Part shown: piece after piece, positions 42,660-50,938 of the stretch
Position numbering within the stretch: position 1 is the stretch's first letter
How the letters are laid out: each line of letters opens with the position of its first letter
DNA from: Acidimicrobiales bacterium
GTDB taxonomy: Bacteria > Actinomycetota > Acidimicrobiia > Acidimicrobiales > MedAcidi-G1
Length of the DNA stretch: 64,000 nucleotides
Assembly: GCA_029577135.1 (NCBI GenBank)
Contig: JARQPW010000010.1
Coordinates: 1 to 64,000 of the forward strand
Direction: 5' to 3'
The notes under the pieces: generated by a model
Database searches by the model: none
Seen by the model: only the letters and a program-made list of their open reading frames with translations
Told to the model about the DNA's origin: nothing
Translations under genes and position numbers: made by a program

Positions 42660-44290
42660 GAGGGGTCCCGGAGGATCGGGATGCCCGGGCGCTCGTTCTG
42701 GTCGTTCAGCCCGTCGCGGCGGACGAAACGGCCTCCCACCATCACGTGCTGGATGCCGGCCGACTCGACGCCGGTGTCGGCGATCGAGGACCGGTCGACG
42801 ACCGTGGCCGGGTCGAAGACCGTCACGTCGGCGACGGCGCCGGCCTGGATGCGACCCCTCCGGGCCATGGCGGGGCTGATGTCCTCAAGCAGCCGGGCCG
42901 GCAGGATCGTCATGCGCCCGAGTGCGTCGGGGAGGTCGAGGACACCGCGTTCGCGCACGTACACGCCGAGCAGTCGGCTGAAGCAGCCCGTCGAGCGGGG
43001 ATGGTTGTTGTGGCTGATGGTGAGGATGGCGTCGGAGCCGAGCATCACCCACGGGGCGGCCAGGGCGTCGGTGACGTCCTCCTCCGACATGGCGAACGCC
43101 GCCGTGAGGAGGTTGTCGACCCGGGCCTGGCGGAAGGTCGCCTCGGTGAGGCGGTCCGGGGTGTTGGGCACTTGGAGGTCGCCGTAGTCGATCCCGTACT
43201 TGGCCCGGAAGTCGTCGAACCGGGCACTGCCGGCATTGGTCGCCCAGAAGGTGTACGGGTAGACGCAGGCGGTGATCGAGAGGCCCTCGGCCCGTGCGGC
43301 GTCGACCTGGGCGACTGCATCGACCATGCGCCCGGTGCCGCCGGTGGAGTTGATGTGCTCGATGTGGATGCGGCAGCCTGTTTCGCGGGCCACTCGGATT
43401 GCCTCGTCGATGCCCTCCTCCTGGTCCGACGGGGGATCGGGTTTCGAATGTCGCAGGTGGAGGCACAGCGGCACGCCGTGGCGGGCGGCCACCCGGCCGT
43501 GGGCCACCATCTCCTCGAAGGTCACGCCGACCGTGTACTCGGGTTGTTCGTGGATGCCGAGTGCCCCGGCCGTCAGGTCGACCTCTGCCCGTGCGGCCAG
43601 TTCCGCGATCTGGGCCTCGGTGGCAAAGCCGATGCCGGCGCCAAGCATCTTGCGGTGTTCGTACTGGTCGGTGGCGCCGCCGTAGTTGACCGGCGGGTCG
43701 TTGCGTTCCCCCCGGGCGAGGAAGTCCACCATCGTGTCGTCGATGCCGTGGAGGCACAGGTTGGTCGTGACGCCGTCGGCCACCTTGAACCACTCGCCGT
43801 AGCCGTTTGTCGGGTAGCTCAGGATGTCGATGAAGCCGGGGGACACCACGAGGCCGGCGGCATCGACGGTCGTGGTGCCCGTGAGCGGCTCGAGGCTGAT
43901 GCGCGTGATCGTGTCGCCATCGATGCCCACGTGGGCCACGGCGTCGAAGTGCGAATCGGGGTCGATGACCCGGCCGCCCGAGATCACCACGTCGTGGACG
44001 TGGCCGTCGTCGACGACGGCGAGGCTGTCGTCGAGCACCGGCGGGACGTCGGGGATGGGCCGTCCGGGTGTCGTCGTCGAGGTTGTCGAGGTCGTCGAGG
44101 TCGCCGGGGAAGTGGAGGTGGCCGGGTGTGGTCCCGCCGACGAGCGTGGGGTGGCGGGACGTCCGGTCGGAAGTCGGCGCAGCAGTCCCAGGCTGGCGGC
44201 ACCCAGCCCGAGCCCGATCAGCACCCGCCGGCGTGCCAGCGGGGCGGGCCCCGGTTCGTGCCCCTCGGGCCCCTGTTCGTCCGCAGTCAC
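42656..44290 (-). CDS. Tat-exported D-aminoacylase-like protein lacking the HxH metal motif
   Basis: 544 aa. The N-terminus has a twin-arginine signal (ARRRVLIGLGLGAASLGLL) and then a Thr/Ser-rich linker (residues about 50-76). The amidohydrolase barrel is recognisable (VDAAGLVVSPGFIDILSYPTN). Where the family has the HxH metal ligands (FIDxHTH) this protein has DILSYP. The other sites remain: LHLRHSKPDPP, RIHIEHINSTGG and the catalytic Asp in LGSDAILTISHNNH. D-aminoacylases need only the single metal held by these later residues, so activity is possible. Likely hydrolyses an N-acyl-D-amino acid or similar bond outside the membrane. Overlaps the CapA-like gene by 4 bp. Confidence 0.82.
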   Translation of the reverse strand: MTADEQGPEGHEPGPAPLARRRVLIGLGLGAASLGLLRRLPTGRPATPRSSAGPHPATSTSPATSTTSTTSTTTPGRPIPDVPPVLDDSLAVVDDGHVHDVVISGGRVIDPDSHFDAVAHVGIDGDTITRISLEPLTGTTTVDAAGLVVSPGFIDILSYPTNGYGEWFKVADGVTTNLCLHGIDDTMVDFLARGERNDPPVNYGGATDQYEHRKMLGAGIGFATEAQIAELAARAEVDLTAGALGIHEQPEYTVGVTFEEMVAHGRVAARHGVPLCLHLRHSKPDPPSDQEEGIDEAIRVARETGCRIHIEHINSTGGTGRMVDAVAQVDAARAEGLSITACVYPYTFWATNAGSARFDDFRAKYGIDYGDLQVPNTPDRLTEATFRQARVDNLLTAAFAMSEEDVTDALAAPWVMLGSDAILTISHNNHPRSTGCFSRLLGVYVRERGVLDLPDALGRMTILPARLLEDISPAMARRGRIQAGAVADVTVFDPATVVDRSSIADTGVESAGIQHVMVGGRFVRRDGLNDQNERPGIPILRDPS

Positions 44291-44376
44291 CGGGCTGACG
44301 CTACCGGCGGCCCCCTGCCGGGTGGGGGCACGCCATGCAGGAATGGGGGCGACCTGCCCCCTGCGGTGGCGGTCGG

Positions 44377-44382
44377 TACGGT
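44377..44382 (+). promoter_or_regulatory. -10 element (TACGGT) for leaderless secreted protein gene
   Basis: TACGGT ends 6 nt before GTG 44389. Confidence 0.5.
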
Positions 44383-44388
44383 CTGGGC

Positions 44389-45435
44389 GTGGAAGGTCGG
44401 GCGATCGCCGGGATCGCGATGCTGTTGATGGTCCAGTTGGCGTTCGCCCTGGCGGCCTTCCTGACGTCGGGCTCCGATCGTTACGTCATCCCGTACGTCT
44501 TCGCCGAACCGATCGACACCGTGGCTCCCACGCTCGTCGTCGACGCCCCCGGCGGCAGGGCGAGGCCGAACCAGCGAACACTGGCTCCGTACCGTGGCCT
44601 CGGTGCATGGGTCGACCTGTTCGATGCCCATCCGGGGCTGGCCTCCGGTGCACCCACCGTCTGGCCGGCCGAGGTCGCCGGGATGGCGGCACAGGGCGTG
44701 CAGACCCTCTTCCTCCAGGGAGCACGGGCTGCGGAGGGCGCCCGGTTCCCGACGACCGACCCGTGGCTCCTGGCCGAGTACCTGCTGGCCGGGCACGCCT
44801 CGGGCGTCGCGGTCGTGGCCTGGTACCTCCCGATGTGGGAGGAGGGCGACGATGATCTCGACCGCCTGGTGGCGCTCTCGGCCTTCGAGGTGGTGGGCCA
44901 CCGCTTCGATGGCATCTCGGTCGACATCGAGTGGCAGGACGACGACCTCGAACCCGAGGAGCGCGGGCGGCGCCTGGTCGAGCTCAGCCAACGCCTGCGA
45001 AGCACCGTCGGGACCGATGCACTCGGGGCGATCGTGATGCCCCCGGTGGTGACAGACGTGATCAACCCGGACTTCTGGCCGGGGTTCCCGTGGGACGGGA
45101 TCCGCTCGACCTATGACGTCTGGCTGCCGATGGCCTACTGGTCGTTCCGGACCGAGGAGCATGCCGATCCGCGCTACTACACGGCGGAGAACGTGCGCCT
45201 GCTGCGCCAGAACCTGGGCGACGGTTCGGCGCTGGTGCACGGGGTGGGTGGCGTCGGTGCGGCCGACGGTTCCGAGCTTCCGGATCCGGGCGAGCCGCTG
45301 GCCGAGGTCGGCGACCTCGAAGGGTTCCTGGTCGCACTCGAGGAGGTCGGGGCGGTGGGCGGATCGATCTACGACTGGGTGACCACGGGCCCCGAGGCCC
45401 GCCAACGCCTGGCCGGGGCGTTCGCCGGTTCATGA
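44389..45435 (+). CDS. Secreted TIM-barrel (glycoside-hydrolase-like) protein
   Basis: 348 aa from GTG 44389. An N-terminal hydrophobic segment (AIAGIAMLLMVQLAFALAAFL) is a signal or anchor. The body reads like a GH-type TIM barrel: LGAWVDLFDAHPG, GVQTLFLQGARAAEG, ASGVAVVAWYLPMWEEG, FDGISVDIEWQDDDLEPEERGRRLVELSQRLR, YDVWLPMAYWSFRT, GGSIYDWVTTG. The Asp/Glu pair in DGISVDIEW is where such barrels keep catalytic acids. The substrate is unknown, presumably a cell-wall or exopolysaccharide glycan. Its last bases overlap the convergent gene by 6 bp. Confidence 0.65.
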   Translation: MEGRAIAGIAMLLMVQLAFALAAFLTSGSDRYVIPYVFAEPIDTVAPTLVVDAPGGRARPNQRTLAPYRGLGAWVDLFDAHPGLASGAPTVWPAEVAGMAAQGVQTLFLQGARAAEGARFPTTDPWLLAEYLLAGHASGVAVVAWYLPMWEEGDDDLDRLVALSAFEVVGHRFDGISVDIEWQDDDLEPEERGRRLVELSQRLRSTVGTDALGAIVMPPVVTDVINPDFWPGFPWDGIRSTYDVWLPMAYWSFRTEEHADPRYYTAENVRLLRQNLGDGSALVHGVGGVGAADGSELPDPGEPLAEVGDLEGFLVALEEVGAVGGSIYDWVTTGPEARQRLAGAFAGS

Positions 45436-46143
45436 CGCCCATCCGAGCCCCCTGGTGAGCGCGACCAGGCTCGGCTCCTCGAGGAGTTGCGCCAGGTCGG
45501 CCAGGGCCTCGGAGGGGTCGGGCATGAGGCGGGCCGCCCATCGTGCGAAGGACCCGTCGTCGAACCAGCCGGCGTCGGTGGGCCGGATGCCGGGGATGAC
45601 GAGGCTGCCGGTGGCACAGCGCCGCCGGAGGTCGGACCAGTCGAGTCCGTCGGGGCGGAGTGCCAGCACCTGACGCAAGGTGGGGCCACGCGAGCCGAGG
45701 GGCCGGTCGAGCGCCATCCCGAGGACCCGGTCCAGCCAGAGCGTGTCGAGGAACCCCCGGACCGGGCCGTCGGGGGGCGGCGTGTCCAGGCCGACGATGC
45801 GACGGCAGAGGTCGTCGATGGGGCCGGTGCCGTCGGACAGCAGGTCGACCCGCTCTTCATGCCGTCGGCCCGAGATGCTGAGCCCGCCGCGGGTGACGAG
45901 GTGGAGCAGTCCGATGTCGTTCGTGCCGTCGGGGCCCACGGCCGTGGCGGGGGCCACCAGGGCGGCCGCCGTCCAGCACGAGGGAGCGGTCCAGCCCACG
46001 AGGTCGTCCAGGCTGTCGATCGGGTGGCGGGCCAGGCGTCGGCGTCGGCTGACGCTGTAGAGGCAGGGTCGGCAGGGGTCGAGCAGGTGGAGGAGTCGTC
46101 GGACGAGGAACTCGGCGTCGACGCCGTGAGTCGGAGATTGCAT
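45430..46143 (-). CDS. Conserved hypothetical protein
   Basis: 237 aa from ATG 46143, chosen for GAGGGA 7 nt upstream; the frame stays open to 46338. I do not recognise a family. It is soluble, Arg- and Leu-rich, with a CxxC in LLDPCRPCLYSVSRRRR (residues about 22-38) that could bind metal, and two tryptophan-containing motifs (DDLVGWTAPSCWTAAAL, GLDWSDLRRRCATGSL). No signal peptide. Divergent from the DNA methyltransferase gene; convergent overlap with the TIM-barrel gene. Confidence 0.5.
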   Translation of the reverse strand: MQSPTHGVDAEFLVRRLLHLLDPCRPCLYSVSRRRRLARHPIDSLDDLVGWTAPSCWTAAALVAPATAVGPDGTNDIGLLHLVTRGGLSISGRRHEERVDLLSDGTGPIDDLCRRIVGLDTPPPDGPVRGFLDTLWLDRVLGMALDRPLGSRGPTLRQVLALRPDGLDWSDLRRRCATGSLVIPGIRPTDAGWFDDGSFARWAARLMPDPSEALADLAQLLEEPSLVALTRGLGWAS

Positions 46144-46295
46144 GGGCATTCCCTCGGGAGAACGGGTGGCGGGGGTCGCAGGGGGAAGCCGTGCAACACT
46201 CTGCCCGGGGCCTGTGACAGGGGATCCCTGACCATAAATCGCGCGGTGAGTGGTTATACGAACGTGTTGAGCGCGCAAAGGTGCGGGAAAGCGCG

Positions 46296-46301
46296 TACCC
46301 T
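46296..46301 (+). promoter_or_regulatory. -10 element (TACCCT) for leaderless DNA methyltransferase gene
   Basis: TACCCT ends 8 nt before ATG 46310 and there is no SD. Confidence 0.55.
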
Positions 46302-46309
46302 CTTGATCC

Positions 46310-47827
46310 ATGACGGAGGCACTGGCGCACCCCGGCACATCGACGACGGCCTTCGGCGTCGGTCGACGCGAGAACCACGACGCCTCCGCCTTCTACGCCC
46401 GCTTCACCCCACCGACCCTGTCCGACGACGACACGGTCGCCTCCCTCGACTTCGCCGCCGCCGGGATCGACGACGGCTGCCTCCTCGGCGACAGCCGCGA
46501 CATGTCAAAGGTGCCCGACGACAGCGTCGCCCTGGTGGTCACCTCACCGCCCTACTTCGTCGGCAAGGAGTACGAGCTGGACCTGGCACAGGACGCGGTC
46601 CCCGCCTCCTACCTCGAGTACCTCGACCTGCTGCGCGAGGTCTTCGCCGAATGTGCCCGCGTGCTCGAGCCCGGCGGCCGCATCGCCGTCAACGTCGCCA
46701 ACCTGGGGCGCAGGCCCTGGCGCAGCCTCGCCGCCGACGTCACCCGGATCCTCCAGGACGACCTCGGCCTGCTCCTGCGCGGCGAGGTCGTCTGGCAGAA
46801 GGCCGACGGCGCCACCGGCTCGGTGGCGTGGGGATCGTTCCGGAAGGCGGCCAACCCCGTGCTGCGTGACATGACCGAGCGCGTGGTCATCGCCAGCAAG
46901 GGCCGATTCGACCGGGCCCGACCGGCGGCACAACGGGCGGCCGAGGGACTGCCGCACGTGAGCACGATCACGACCGACGAGTTCATGGAGGCCACCCTCG
47001 ACGTCTGGCGCATCGACACCGAGCAGGCCACCCGCGTCGGCCACCCGGCGCCGTTCCCCGTGGAGCTGCCCCGCCGGCTGATCGACCTCTACACCTACCG
47101 GGACGACGTGGTGCTCGACCCCTTCATGGGCTCGGGCAGCACCCTTGTCGCCGCCGTCCGCTCCGGCCGACGCGGCGTCGGCTACGACCTCGATCCCGGG
47201 TTCGTTGCCTTGGCGGGGCAGCGGGTGGCCATCGAGCGCAAGCGGGTCGCCCAGGGCCTGACCGCTTCGTGGCGACGCAGCGACCTGGCCCCCACCGGCC
47301 GCCAGGAGGCCCTCTTCGCCGACCAGAATGCGCAGGAACAGGTGATGGACCGCGCTGCCGACGCCGGCAAGAAAGCCGCCGACATCGCCGAGGCGCTGCT
47401 CGACGAGGCCGGCTTCGAGATCGTGCGGGCCGGCGCCAACCTGTGTGGGATGGGCGTCGGCTTTCCGTTCCTCGTGACCGACCGGGGCGAGGGCCACCAG
47501 TGGTACGTGGACGTGGCGGGCACTTTCACGACCTCACGGCCGGGGATGCGCCGCAACGACGTGCTCTGGAAGACGATCGGTCGTGCCCACGTGTTGGCGG
47601 CCTCGGGCGAGGACGCACGACTGCTGGTCCTGACCTCCCACCTGCCGCGTCCGAAGAGCGACGGCGACCGGGCACTGCGGGCCATCGGCGGCCGGGGCCT
47701 CTTCGATGCCGTCGAGATGTTCGACGAAGACGGTCGGGCACGGCTGGCCCACTACGCCGGGCACGGCCCCGACCAGCCGCTGGCCGGCTTCTGGAGCGAA
47801 CGGGAGATCGAGCAGCGCTTCGCCTGA
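46310..47827 (+). CDS. Beta-class DNA (N4/N6) methyltransferase with extra C-terminal domain
   Basis: 505 aa. Motif order is that of beta-class amino-methyltransferases: catalytic motif IV TSPPYF (residues 78-83) comes first and the SAM-binding motif I DPFMGSGST (270-278) late, after the typical HPAPFPVELPRRLIDLYT. The methyltransferase ends near residue 320. A C-terminal domain of about 150 aa follows (AEALLDEAGFEIVRAGANLCGMGVGFPFLV ... WYVDVAGTFTTSRPGMRRNDVLWKTIGRAHVLAA), unlike the usual CcrM tail. It has a conserved-looking D-x-A-G core and might be a DNA-binding or PD-(D/E)XK-like nuclease fold. No separate restriction enzyme is adjacent, so it may be an orphan regulator of chromosome methylation or a fused R-M enzyme. 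Confidence 0.82.
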   Translation: MTEALAHPGTSTTAFGVGRRENHDASAFYARFTPPTLSDDDTVASLDFAAAGIDDGCLLGDSRDMSKVPDDSVALVVTSPPYFVGKEYELDLAQDAVPASYLEYLDLLREVFAECARVLEPGGRIAVNVANLGRRPWRSLAADVTRILQDDLGLLLRGEVVWQKADGATGSVAWGSFRKAANPVLRDMTERVVIASKGRFDRARPAAQRAAEGLPHVSTITTDEFMEATLDVWRIDTEQATRVGHPAPFPVELPRRLIDLYTYRDDVVLDPFMGSGSTLVAAVRSGRRGVGYDLDPGFVALAGQRVAIERKRVAQGLTASWRRSDLAPTGRQEALFADQNAQEQVMDRAADAGKKAADIAEALLDEAGFEIVRAGANLCGMGVGFPFLVTDRGEGHQWYVDVAGTFTTSRPGMRRNDVLWKTIGRAHVLAASGEDARLLVLTSHLPRPKSDGDRALRAIGGRGLFDAVEMFDEDGRARLAHYAGHGPDQPLAGFWSEREIEQRFA

Positions 47828-47837
47828 GGCGTCGGAC

Positions 47838-48653
47838 TCAGTCGGCCGGGACGAACTCGACCTCGAACAGCACCGGCCAGCGCTTGCCGGTCAGGAGGAA
47901 CCGTCCGGTGGCCGGGTCATGGGCGATGCCGTTGAGCACGTCGTCGCCCCCGAGACCGGTCCGGTCCACGGGGAGGACGGAGGCATCGACCTCGGCGTGC
48001 ACCCGTCCGGTGGTGGGGTCGATCGCCACGATCCGGTCGGTCTGCCAGACGTTGGCCCAGACGGTCCCGTCCACGCACTCGAGTTCGTTGAGGTCCTCCA
48101 CCGGCTCACCGTCCAGGCGGACCTCGACGCCCCCTGTCCGCCCGAATCCGTCTGCCTCCCGGAACGCCAGTCCGGCGGAGCCGTCCGAGACCACGAGCGT
48201 GTCGTCGTCGAGTCGGCAGGCCCCCCAGCCCTGGCCGCCGTACGCCCAACTGTCCACCTGTTCGAGGGTGGCCGCCTCCCACACCAGCGCCCTTCCCGCC
48301 TTCCAGGTGAGTTGGAGGAGCTTCCCGTCGCCCAGGGCGGTCAGGCCCTCGCCGAACAACCCGGGTTCCAGCGCCACCGACCCGAGCAGGCGCCCGCTCG
48401 TGCGATCGACCACCCGGAGCGTCGACTCGCCGTAGAGGCCGGTGCTCTCCCAGAGGAAGCCGTCGACGACCTCGAGGCCCTGCGTGAACGCGGTCGGGTC
48501 GTGGGGGTGTTCGGCCACCACCCGGGGCACCAGGCGTTCCACCGCCGGTTCGTCCGGCGTACCCTCCGAGGCGCAGGCCGCGGCAGCGAGAAGGACCAGA
48601 ACCCCGAGTACCCGGCTCGCGTGGGCGGCGAGTGAGCGACCAGACTGCGGCAC
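47838..48653 (-). CDS. Glutaminyl-peptide cyclotransferase, lipoprotein
   Basis: 271 aa from GTG 48653, fixed by a TACCCT box 7 nt upstream. Lipoprotein signal ending LLAAAACAS. The body is the plant/bacterial-type glutamine cyclotransferase propeller (PF05096-like): EHPHDPTAFTQGLEVVDGFLWESTGLYGESTLRVVD, FGEGLTALGDGKLLQLTWKAGRALVW, DLNELECVDGTVWANVWQTDRIVAIDP, VLNGIAHDP. It forms N-terminal pyroglutamate on exported proteins or peptides. Convergent with the methyltransferase (10 bp gap) and divergent from the alpha/beta hydrolase. Confidence 0.88.
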   Translation of the reverse strand: MPQSGRSLAAHASRVLGVLVLLAAAACASEGTPDEPAVERLVPRVVAEHPHDPTAFTQGLEVVDGFLWESTGLYGESTLRVVDRTSGRLLGSVALEPGLFGEGLTALGDGKLLQLTWKAGRALVWEAATLEQVDSWAYGGQGWGACRLDDDTLVVSDGSAGLAFREADGFGRTGGVEVRLDGEPVEDLNELECVDGTVWANVWQTDRIVAIDPTTGRVHAEVDASVLPVDRTGLGGDDVLNGIAHDPATGRFLLTGKRWPVLFEVEFVPAD

Positions 48654-48660
48654 GTGTACG

Positions 48661-48666
48661 AGGGTA
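48661..48666 (-). promoter_or_regulatory. -10 element (TACCCT) for leaderless glutaminyl cyclase gene
   Basis: On the minus strand TACCCT is followed by CGTACAC and GTG 48653. The divergent start at 48683 is only 29 bp away, so the two promoters overlap. Confidence 0.6.
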
Positions 48667-48682
48667 GGAGCGTGGGTCGGCG

Positions 48683-49549
48683 GTGAGCACGCCAGGGCCC
48701 GTCGGGGGTCGGATCGAAAACGACGGCATCGGGATCGCCTGGCTCGACTGGGGCGGCGACGGTGACCCACTTGTCGTGCTGCACCCCAACGGCTTCTGCG
48801 CCGGGATGTACGACCCACTGGCTTTCCGACTGGCCGACCACTACCGGGTGGTGGGCGTCGACCTCCGCGGCCACGGCGCCAGCGAGACCGTCACCGACGA
48901 GGCGCGGCTCGGCAACGATGCGATGGCCGGCGACGTCATTGGTGTGCTCGACCACCTCGGCATCGACCGGTTCGCCCTGCTCGGCGTCTCGCTCGGCGGG
49001 GGTGTGGCGATCATCGTCGCGGCGCAGGCTCCGGATCGGGTGGGGTCGCTGATGCTCTGTGAGGCCATCGCCCTGGACCCCGTGGAGCGTGAGAAGCAGG
49101 GCGTTGCGTTCGAGGATGCCGAGAGCCCGCTGGCCGCCGGGGCGAGGCGTCGCCGTCGGGTCTGGGACGACCGGGCCAGCGTCGAAACCTCGTACGGCTC
49201 GCGCCCACCGCTCGACGCCCTCGACCCCGAGGTGCTCTCCGCCTACGTCCGCTGGGGGTTCGTCGACCGGTCCGACGGCAGCATCGAACTGGCATGCGAT
49301 CCGGATACCGAGGCGGCCATCTTCGGCACGACCCGTCCTCGCGGTCCGACGCACTCCTTCGAGCGCCTGGCCGACGTCCGGTGTCCGACCTCGGTGCTCT
49401 GCGGGAGTCGGACCGACCTCGGCACGGAGTGGTTCACCGCTCAGGCCGAGGTGCTCGGCGTGGACCTCCAGGTCATCGACGGCGGGCACTTCTTCCTCTT
49501 CGAGGACCTCGACAGGGCCGGTTCCCTGATCCGGCGGACGTTTGCCTGA
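48683..49549 (+). CDS. Alpha/beta hydrolase
   Basis: 288 aa from GTG 48683. HPNGFCAGMYD is the oxyanion-hole region, the nucleophile elbow is GVSLGG (Ser103), and the late Asp and His appear in TSVLCGSRTDLG and IDGGHFFLFED. It is the usual size for small-molecule esterases, lactonases or C-C hydrolases. No lid features identify the substrate. Divergent from the glutaminyl cyclase; followed after 51 bp by the metallo-beta-lactamase gene. Confidence 0.82.
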   Translation: MSTPGPVGGRIENDGIGIAWLDWGGDGDPLVVLHPNGFCAGMYDPLAFRLADHYRVVGVDLRGHGASETVTDEARLGNDAMAGDVIGVLDHLGIDRFALLGVSLGGGVAIIVAAQAPDRVGSLMLCEAIALDPVEREKQGVAFEDAESPLAAGARRRRRVWDDRASVETSYGSRPPLDALDPEVLSAYVRWGFVDRSDGSIELACDPDTEAAIFGTTRPRGPTHSFERLADVRCPTSVLCGSRTDLGTEWFTAQAEVLGVDLQVIDGGHFFLFEDLDRAGSLIRRTFA

Positions 49550-49600
49550 CCGCCGCCGGGGTCCTACGGTCCGACCGTTCTCCACGTGGCAGGAGCCCCC

Positions 49601-50938
49601 ATGACCGACGTCCATCCCGTCGAGCTCGGCAAGCGGGTCATCGACACCGGCACCGCCGAGCCGCCCCACAACCGCGTCACCGAGACCCTGAGCGAGGTCG
49701 ACGACGGCGTGGCCGTGGTCGAGTCGTTCTCGCACTGCTGGGCACTGCGCACCGACGAGGGGCTGGTCTGCGTCGACGCCAGCGGAACGCAGTCGGGGAC
49801 CGCTGTGGTCGAGGCCCTGCGGGGCTGGTCGGACGATCCGGTCCACACGCTCGTCTACACGCACGGCCACGTCGACCACGTGGGTGGCAGCGGGGCATTC
49901 ATCGTCGACGCCGAGGCGCGGGACCGGGCCCGCCCACGGGTGGTGGCGCACGAGGCCGTCCCGACCCGCTTCGAGCGCTACCGGCGCACCAACGGTTGGA
50001 ACCTCGCCATCAACCGGCGCCAGTTCGGTGGCGTGCGGTCCAAGATCGGCATCGGCGGCGAGGGCCGCCGGTTCCTGCCCGAAGACGTGGCCGAGCCGGA
50101 CCTCACGTACCGCGATCGGGTCGAGATCGAGGTGGGCGGCAGGCGGCTCGAGCTGCGCCACGCCCGGGGCGAGACCGACGACCACACCTGGGTCTGGGAC
50201 CCTCAGGACCGGGCGGTCTACGCCGGGGACTTCGTGATCTGGGTGTTCCCCAACGCCGGCAACCCGCAGAAGGTGCAGCGCTACCCGATCGAGTGGGCGG
50301 CGGCGATGCGCGAGATGCTCGCCGCCGGCGCCGAGAAGGTCTACCCGGCGCACGGCCTTCCGATCGTCGGCAGGGAGCGGGTCGAGATCGTGCTGGGCGA
50401 CGTGGCCGACGCCCTCGAGCACCTCGCCGACGCCACGCTGGCGATGATGAATGAGGGTGCGACGATCGACGAGATCATCCACACGGTCCGGGTGCCCGGG
50501 CACCTGGCCGACCGGCCCTGGCTGGCGCCGCAGTACGACGAGCCCGAGTTCGTGGTTCGCAATGTCTACCGTCAGTTCGGCGGTTGGTGGGACGGTAACC
50601 CGGCCCACCTCAAGCCGTCGCCCGAGTCGGCATTGGCCAACGAGATGGTGGCCCTGGCCGGGTCGGTCGAGGCACTCACCGACCGGGCCCTCGAGCTGGC
50701 GGAGTCCGGCGACCTGCGCCTGGCCTGCCACCTGGTCGAGCTGGCCGTGGCGGCCGAACCGGAACACGAGGGCGCACACCGGGCGAGGGCGGCCGTCTAC
50801 TGGCGGCGACGGGCTGCCGAACGGTCGCTCATGGCGAAGGGCGTCTACGCGGCGGCGGCCAGAAAGTCGGAGGCCGTCTTCGGCGAGGTCACCGGCAGGG
50901 AGCGCATGCGCGACGCCATCGGTAGGGCTCTGGGCTAG
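49601..50938 (+). CDS. Alkylsulfatase-type metallo-beta-lactamase fold protein
   Basis: 445 aa from ATG 49601, with AGGAG upstream. The MBL metal motif THGHVDHVGG gives His88, His90, Asp92, His93; further ligands lie in RHARGETDDHTWVW and YPAHGLPIVGRE. The C-terminal part from about residue 310 (YRQFGGWWDGNPAHLKPSPESALANEMVALAG ... HLVELAVAAEPEHEGAHRARAAVYWRRR) is the alkylsulfatase dimerisation domain. It probably cleaves an alkyl or other organic sulfate or ester. The sterol-carrier-like third domain of full SdsA1 enzymes is missing. The stop shares CTAG with the convergent menC stop. Confidence 0.85.
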   Translation: MTDVHPVELGKRVIDTGTAEPPHNRVTETLSEVDDGVAVVESFSHCWALRTDEGLVCVDASGTQSGTAVVEALRGWSDDPVHTLVYTHGHVDHVGGSGAFIVDAEARDRARPRVVAHEAVPTRFERYRRTNGWNLAINRRQFGGVRSKIGIGGEGRRFLPEDVAEPDLTYRDRVEIEVGGRRLELRHARGETDDHTWVWDPQDRAVYAGDFVIWVFPNAGNPQKVQRYPIEWAAAMREMLAAGAEKVYPAHGLPIVGRERVEIVLGDVADALEHLADATLAMMNEGATIDEIIHTVRVPGHLADRPWLAPQYDEPEFVVRNVYRQFGGWWDGNPAHLKPSPESALANEMVALAGSVEALTDRALELAESGDLRLACHLVELAVAAEPEHEGAHRARAAVYWRRRAAERSLMAKGVYAAAARKSEAVFGEVTGRERMRDAIGRALG

